From G041228335 sp964580905 (GTDB lineage Bacteria; Pseudomonadota; Alphaproteobacteria; Puniceispirillales; UBA1172): 64,000 nucleotides of DNA. Under the pieces are notes generated by a model that made no database searches, had not been told where the DNA came from, and worked only from the letters and a program-made list of their open reading frames with translations. The stretch covers positions 1 through 64,000 of the forward strand of contig CAZOLR010000009.1 in assembly GCA_964580905.1 (NCBI GenBank), in the 5' to 3' direction. The position numbers and the translations under genes are program-made. Shown here in pieces: positions 62,101-64,000 of the stretch (position 1 is its first letter; every line of letters begins with the position of its first letter).

Positions 62101-62327
62101 TGACCTCAATCACCACGATTTGCGGCCTGTCAACGCTGATGTTTGAAAAATCCCTGCAGGCGCAGTTTCTGATCCCGATGGCAACAACGATTGTCTTCGG
62201 TCTCGGGATTACCACCCTCCTTGTATTATTTGTTGTGCCATCAACGCTGGCCATTGGTGGTGATATCAGGTCACTATATAATGGTATCCGTCGTATGGTT
62301 TCAGGCACAACATCTGTTGCGGAGTAA
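59193..62327 (+). CDS. RND family efflux permease (HAE1-like)
   Basis: The 1044-aa inner-membrane pump has the N-terminal helix (INHKTAANLLMILMLVVGLV), a large periplasmic domain, and the proton-relay Asp pair in LGIVVDDAIVIGEHSEYL on helix 4. A second half repeats the fold, with MIMIPFALIGAVVGHYLMGL and ALAGIVVNNSIILVATIE. It overlaps the adaptor gene by ATGA. No outer-membrane channel gene is in this window, so a shared TolC-type protein would be needed. The substrate is unknown. Confidence 0.95.
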   Translation: MKASPFLQFFINHKTAANLLMILMLVVGLVSLDRLNRQFFPSFEVELVIVNVGWSGATAEDIDANIIQLLEPELRTITNVKKVVSNSYEGLASVQVEFEFGADMKQGLADVETAVGQIDFPEEADQPKVIRAEFTDTISKLVLSGPFSIEALRSISKSIKEDLQRLGVDKVIISGLPDEVIRIEVSEAELARLGMPLDDVANAIARSSLDVPAGRFADGALRVRSLGLLRTAGEYEDVEVVIRPDGSRVLLGDIATITESFDEPYVEITRNGLPAVELEFRRGKTNDSLEINQVIQDWLLDYRTKAPETLIIEQYNIQANLIQERINLLLKNGASGLVLVVLVLFLFLSTRVAFWVAAGIPVAFLATFGVMLAMGQTINMISLFGLIMALGIVVDDAIVIGEHSEYLSQRRNLPLDQAAGLAATRMGPPVVSAMLTTVAAFLPLFTVKGIIGEIISAIPMVVVAVLIASLIEVFFILPAHLAHFGSSASRKSSFRRFFDEGFNAFRDGPFNKLVTLSVRWRYSTLAIAFALLILSIGMMAGGRVNFVFFTSPEADVAFGNVVMAPGSSRSQTEDMLREVERALKVAEKNVTGGEGGLIRVAVASLGTNRQNDDQESDGGASDIQAGVEVELITADQRQVRMRDFVKAWRDEITPMPGMDRLTIRAPTGGPPGRDIDIRLMGNDLDILKMAATELVEIIKTIPSANSVAENLSYGAEERIIRLTPLGKSLGFSVSSVGQQLRSALDGAVVRRFPRGDEEVTVRLSLPEDETLTDNIGALRLIAPDGSFVRLADIATVENRLGFSVVRRQDGFREVSVTSDLDATVISTPEALEKVMEAGLPELAEKYDLRYRFDGRDTERTEAFADMQTGGMIALICIYVILAWVFSSWVLPLAVMIMIPFALIGAVVGHYLMGLTMTILSMFALIALAGIVVNNSIILVATIERRMEEVDGDRMLAIISGATDRLRPVLLTSITTICGLSTLMFEKSLQAQFLIPMATTIVFGLGITTLLVLFVVPSTLAIGGDIRSLYNGIRRMVSGTTSVAE

Positions 62328-62330
62328 GGA

Positions 62331-62663
62331 ATGGAACTCGCCACGATTGAAAATGTTCGCTTTAATTCCGATGGTCTGGTTCCGGCAATAGCACAATGCG
62401 CGGCTTCGGGTGACGTGCTGATGATGGCCTGGATGAATGCTGTATCCCTTGATATCACCTTGCGCACAGGAAAAGTGACCTACTATTCGAGATCAAGACA
62501 GGAATTGTGGGAAAAGGGGGGAACTTCCGGCCATACCCAGCAACTCGTTGACGCCTGTCTCGATTGTGACGGCGATACAATTCTCCTGAAGGTGGAGCAG
62601 GTGGGCGCAGCATGTCACACCGGGGAGAGAAGCTGTTTTTTCAGGGCGTTTGCCGGGGAATAA
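62331..62663 (+). CDS. hisI: Phosphoribosyl-AMP cyclohydrolase
   Basis: The 110-aa enzyme opens the purine ring of phosphoribosyl-AMP, the third step in histidine synthesis. It shows MAWMNAVSLDITLRTGKVTYYSRSR, WEKGGTSGHTQ, and the zinc and magnesium residues in DACLDCDGDTILLKV and GAACHTGERSCFF. No phosphoribosyl-ATP pyrophosphatase (HisE) domain is fused. It starts 3 bases after the RND permease stop, so it may be in that transcript. Confidence 0.97.
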   Translation: MELATIENVRFNSDGLVPAIAQCAASGDVLMMAWMNAVSLDITLRTGKVTYYSRSRQELWEKGGTSGHTQQLVDACLDCDGDTILLKVEQVGAACHTGERSCFFRAFAGE

Positions 62664-62665
62664 TT

Positions 62666-63406
62666 ATGCCAGGGCCTGATCAGAAAAAGGGAGCCAGTGG
62701 CAGGAGTTATCGTGGCTCAGCAGGAATTACGAAAACCCCTAAAAAATCACGTGGCCGGACAGAATCTTCCCGCCGATGGATACAGCGGCAGCTTAATGAT
62801 CCGTTTGTGGCTGAGGCAAAGTCACGAGGCTTTCGTTCCCGCGCTGCACTTAAACTCGAACAGATTGACCAGAAATTCTCTCTTTTAAAACCGCATGACA
62901 AGGTTCTTGATCTCGGATGTGCCCCGGGGGGATGGCTGCAATATGCAAGTCAGAAAATCGGATTGACCCAGGGGCATGGGGTGCTCGCCGGTATCGATCT
63001 TCTTAATTGTGATCCGGTTCCGGGAGCGATCATTTTCAAAGGTGATATCAACGATGATGCCATGATGCATGCCCTTATTGAGGCTATGGATGGTAAAGCC
63101 GACGTTGTCCTCTCAGATATGGCGGCTGACACAACCGGCCACCGGGCAACGGACCATTTGCGCACCACCGCGCTTCTTGATATCGCGCTTGATATGGCGC
63201 AGCGGATACTTGCCCCCGGCGGAATTTTCCTCGCCAAATGTTTCCGCGGTGGTGCGGAAAGGTCCGCGCTTGAGGTCATGCGGCAAGATTTTGCCTCGGT
63301 CAGACATGTGAAGCCTGCAGCCAGTCGGCAGGAATCAGTGGAAAGCTATGTTCTGGCCATGGGATTTCGTGGCCAGCCACAAGATGATGATATTTCTCAG
63401 AACTGA
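62666..63406 (+). CDS. rlmE: 23S rRNA (uridine2552-2'-O)-methyltransferase
   Basis: The 246-aa FtsJ-type enzyme methylates 23S rRNA at U2552 in E. coli. SAM-binding LDLGCAPGGWLQYAS, and the catalytic tetrad Lys in RAALKLEQI, Asp in VLSDMAAD, Lys in FLAKCFRGG and Glu in ESYVLAMGFRG are visible. The N-terminal 40 residues are basic, as in alphaproteobacterial members. ATG 62666 begins 2 bases after hisI; the frame from 62612 overlaps hisI and is not preferred. Confidence 0.95.
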   Translation: MPGPDQKKGASGRSYRGSAGITKTPKKSRGRTESSRRWIQRQLNDPFVAEAKSRGFRSRAALKLEQIDQKFSLLKPHDKVLDLGCAPGGWLQYASQKIGLTQGHGVLAGIDLLNCDPVPGAIIFKGDINDDAMMHALIEAMDGKADVVLSDMAADTTGHRATDHLRTTALLDIALDMAQRILAPGGIFLAKCFRGGAERSALEVMRQDFASVRHVKPAASRQESVESYVLAMGFRGQPQDDDISQN

Positions 63407-63464
63407 TCTCCATATTTTGCTCAAAACGCTGTTCTTGGCTCTTCCCAGTTGAACGGTGTTTGGA

Positions 63465-63470
63465 TATAAT
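63465..63470 (+). promoter_or_regulatory. Perfect -10 box upstream of guaB
   Basis: TATAAT lies 27 bases before the guaB ATG, in a 91-base gap after rlmE. A -35 at about 17 bases upstream is weak (TTCCCA). It suggests guaB has its own start of transcription with a leader of roughly 20 bases. Confidence 0.45.
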
Positions 63471-63497
63471 GCGACGCTTCCACCATATGGAGGCATT

Positions 63498-64000
63498 ATG
63501 CCAATTTCAGAAGCGCTTACTTTTGATGATGTACTGCTTCAACCGGCTGCATCATCCATTCTTCCGGCTGACGCCAATGTGCAGACTCGCCTGACGCGGG
63601 ATATTGCCATTAATATCCCGCTGGTCTCCGCGGCCATGGATACGATCACGGAAAACCGGCTGGCGATTACCATGGCCCAGCTTGGCGGTATCGGGATAAT
63701 TCATAAAAACATGTCTCCTGAGGATCAGGCGCGTGAGGTTGCCATGGTCAAGAGATTTGAGGCCGGGATGGTGGTTAATCCTCTCACCATAGAAGATGAC
63801 AAGACTCTTGGTGACGCGCTCGCGTTAATGCAGAAGCAAGGTATCAGTGGTATTCCTGTTGTCGCCGCAGGATCAGATGTTCTTGTCGGCATTCTGACCA
63901 ACAGAGATGTGCGGTTTGCTCTTGATCCGAATGAAAAAGTTTCCGCGCTGATGACGCGCAATGTTGTCACTGCACCTGAAAATATCAGTCATGGCGAAGC
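63498..64000 (+). CDS. guaB: Inosine-5'-monophosphate dehydrogenase (partial, runs off right edge)
   Basis: The first 167 codons of IMP dehydrogenase are present: ALTFDDVLLQPAASSILP, PLVSAAMDTITENRLAI and LGGIGIIHKNMSPEDQAREV, followed by the first CBS domain (ALMQKQGISGIPVV, GILTNRDVRFALD). The enzyme oxidises IMP to XMP, the committed step to GMP. The catalytic Cys loop lies beyond the window. GGAGG lies 5 bases before the ATG, and a TATAAT at 63465 may be its promoter. It complements the purine genes at 18-23 kb but is not linked to them. Confidence 0.96.
   Translation, partial: MPISEALTFDDVLLQPAASSILPADANVQTRLTRDIAINIPLVSAAMDTITENRLAITMAQLGGIGIIHKNMSPEDQAREVAMVKRFEAGMVVNPLTIEDDKTLGDALALMQKQGISGIPVVAAGSDVLVGILTNRDVRFALDPNEKVSALMTRNVVTAPENISHGE

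Noticed and set aside
1..64000. CRISPR arrays, insertion sequences, prophage or integrase genes
   Set aside because: No regular direct repeats, transposase or phage genes were seen; gene content is ordinary chromosome.

Overview
This window looks like chromosomal core sequence from a free-living, probably marine alphaproteobacterium. The evidence is the gene order sfsA-map-radC-purB-purC-purS-purQ-purL-bolA-grxD, the small-PurL/PurS/PurQ system, the adjacent gltX and cysS, DUF1489, an ScfR-type regulator and class II DAHP synthase. The moderate GC (about half, by eye), tight packing and the MttB/DMGDH pair suggest a SAR116-like lineage, but that is inference. No phage, insertion sequence, CRISPR or other mobile element is visible. 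One run of exactly 100 N (22178-22277) lies inside purB, so this is a scaffolded draft assembly.

Layout. 1-5.2 kb: a thioesterase cut by the left edge, a PaaG-like hydratase with a proline-racemase-family enzyme, a glutathione transferase with a strong terminator, an unrecognised chaperone-like protein and glutathione reductase. 5.3-15.9 kb: a mostly forward housekeeping run of class II DAHP synthase, nicotinate phosphoribosyltransferase, NAD synthetase, gltX, cysS, cimA, trmJ and rpsD, with ATGA-type or 1-base overlaps linking nadE, gltX and cysS. 15.9-25.6 kb: EamA and GNAT genes, then the long reverse-strand purine operon ending in the Fe-S trafficking pair bolA-grxD, preceded by radC, map and sfsA. 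25.7-36 kb: a CinA-like protein, a rhomboid protease, tRNA-Leu(UAA), purine salvage (nucleosidase and apt), a DsbA-fold isomerase, an HD hydrolase, a membrane coiled-coil protein and a reverse-strand string of flavoproteins. 36-40 kb: gamma-glutamylcyclotransferase, a tiny membrane peptide, an SDR, a class III aminotransferase, a 2OG-Fe(II) oxygenase-like protein and long HPF. 40-48.4 kb: four cobalamin nucleotide-loop genes diverging from an MttB-family methyltransferase and a DMGDH-family enzyme, which converge on an unusual enolase-superfamily protein. 48.4-64 kb: an intergenic region rich in inverted repeats, an ScfR-type regulator, MgtE, DUF1489, an MFS transporter, glnE, a MATE exporter diverging from an RND efflux pair, hisI, rlmE and the start of guaB.

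The most interesting unit is the B12-nucleotide-loop/MttB/DMGDH/enolase block. It could be an aerobic demethylation route for quaternary amines, with one-carbon units passing to tetrahydrofolate. Its substrate is unknown and no corrinoid protein lies nearby. The 384-base region upstream of the ScfR regulator also deserves attention. It holds a perfect 12-bp hairpin, a candidate short leader ORF and a 10-bp palindrome that resembles the half-sites of this regulator family.
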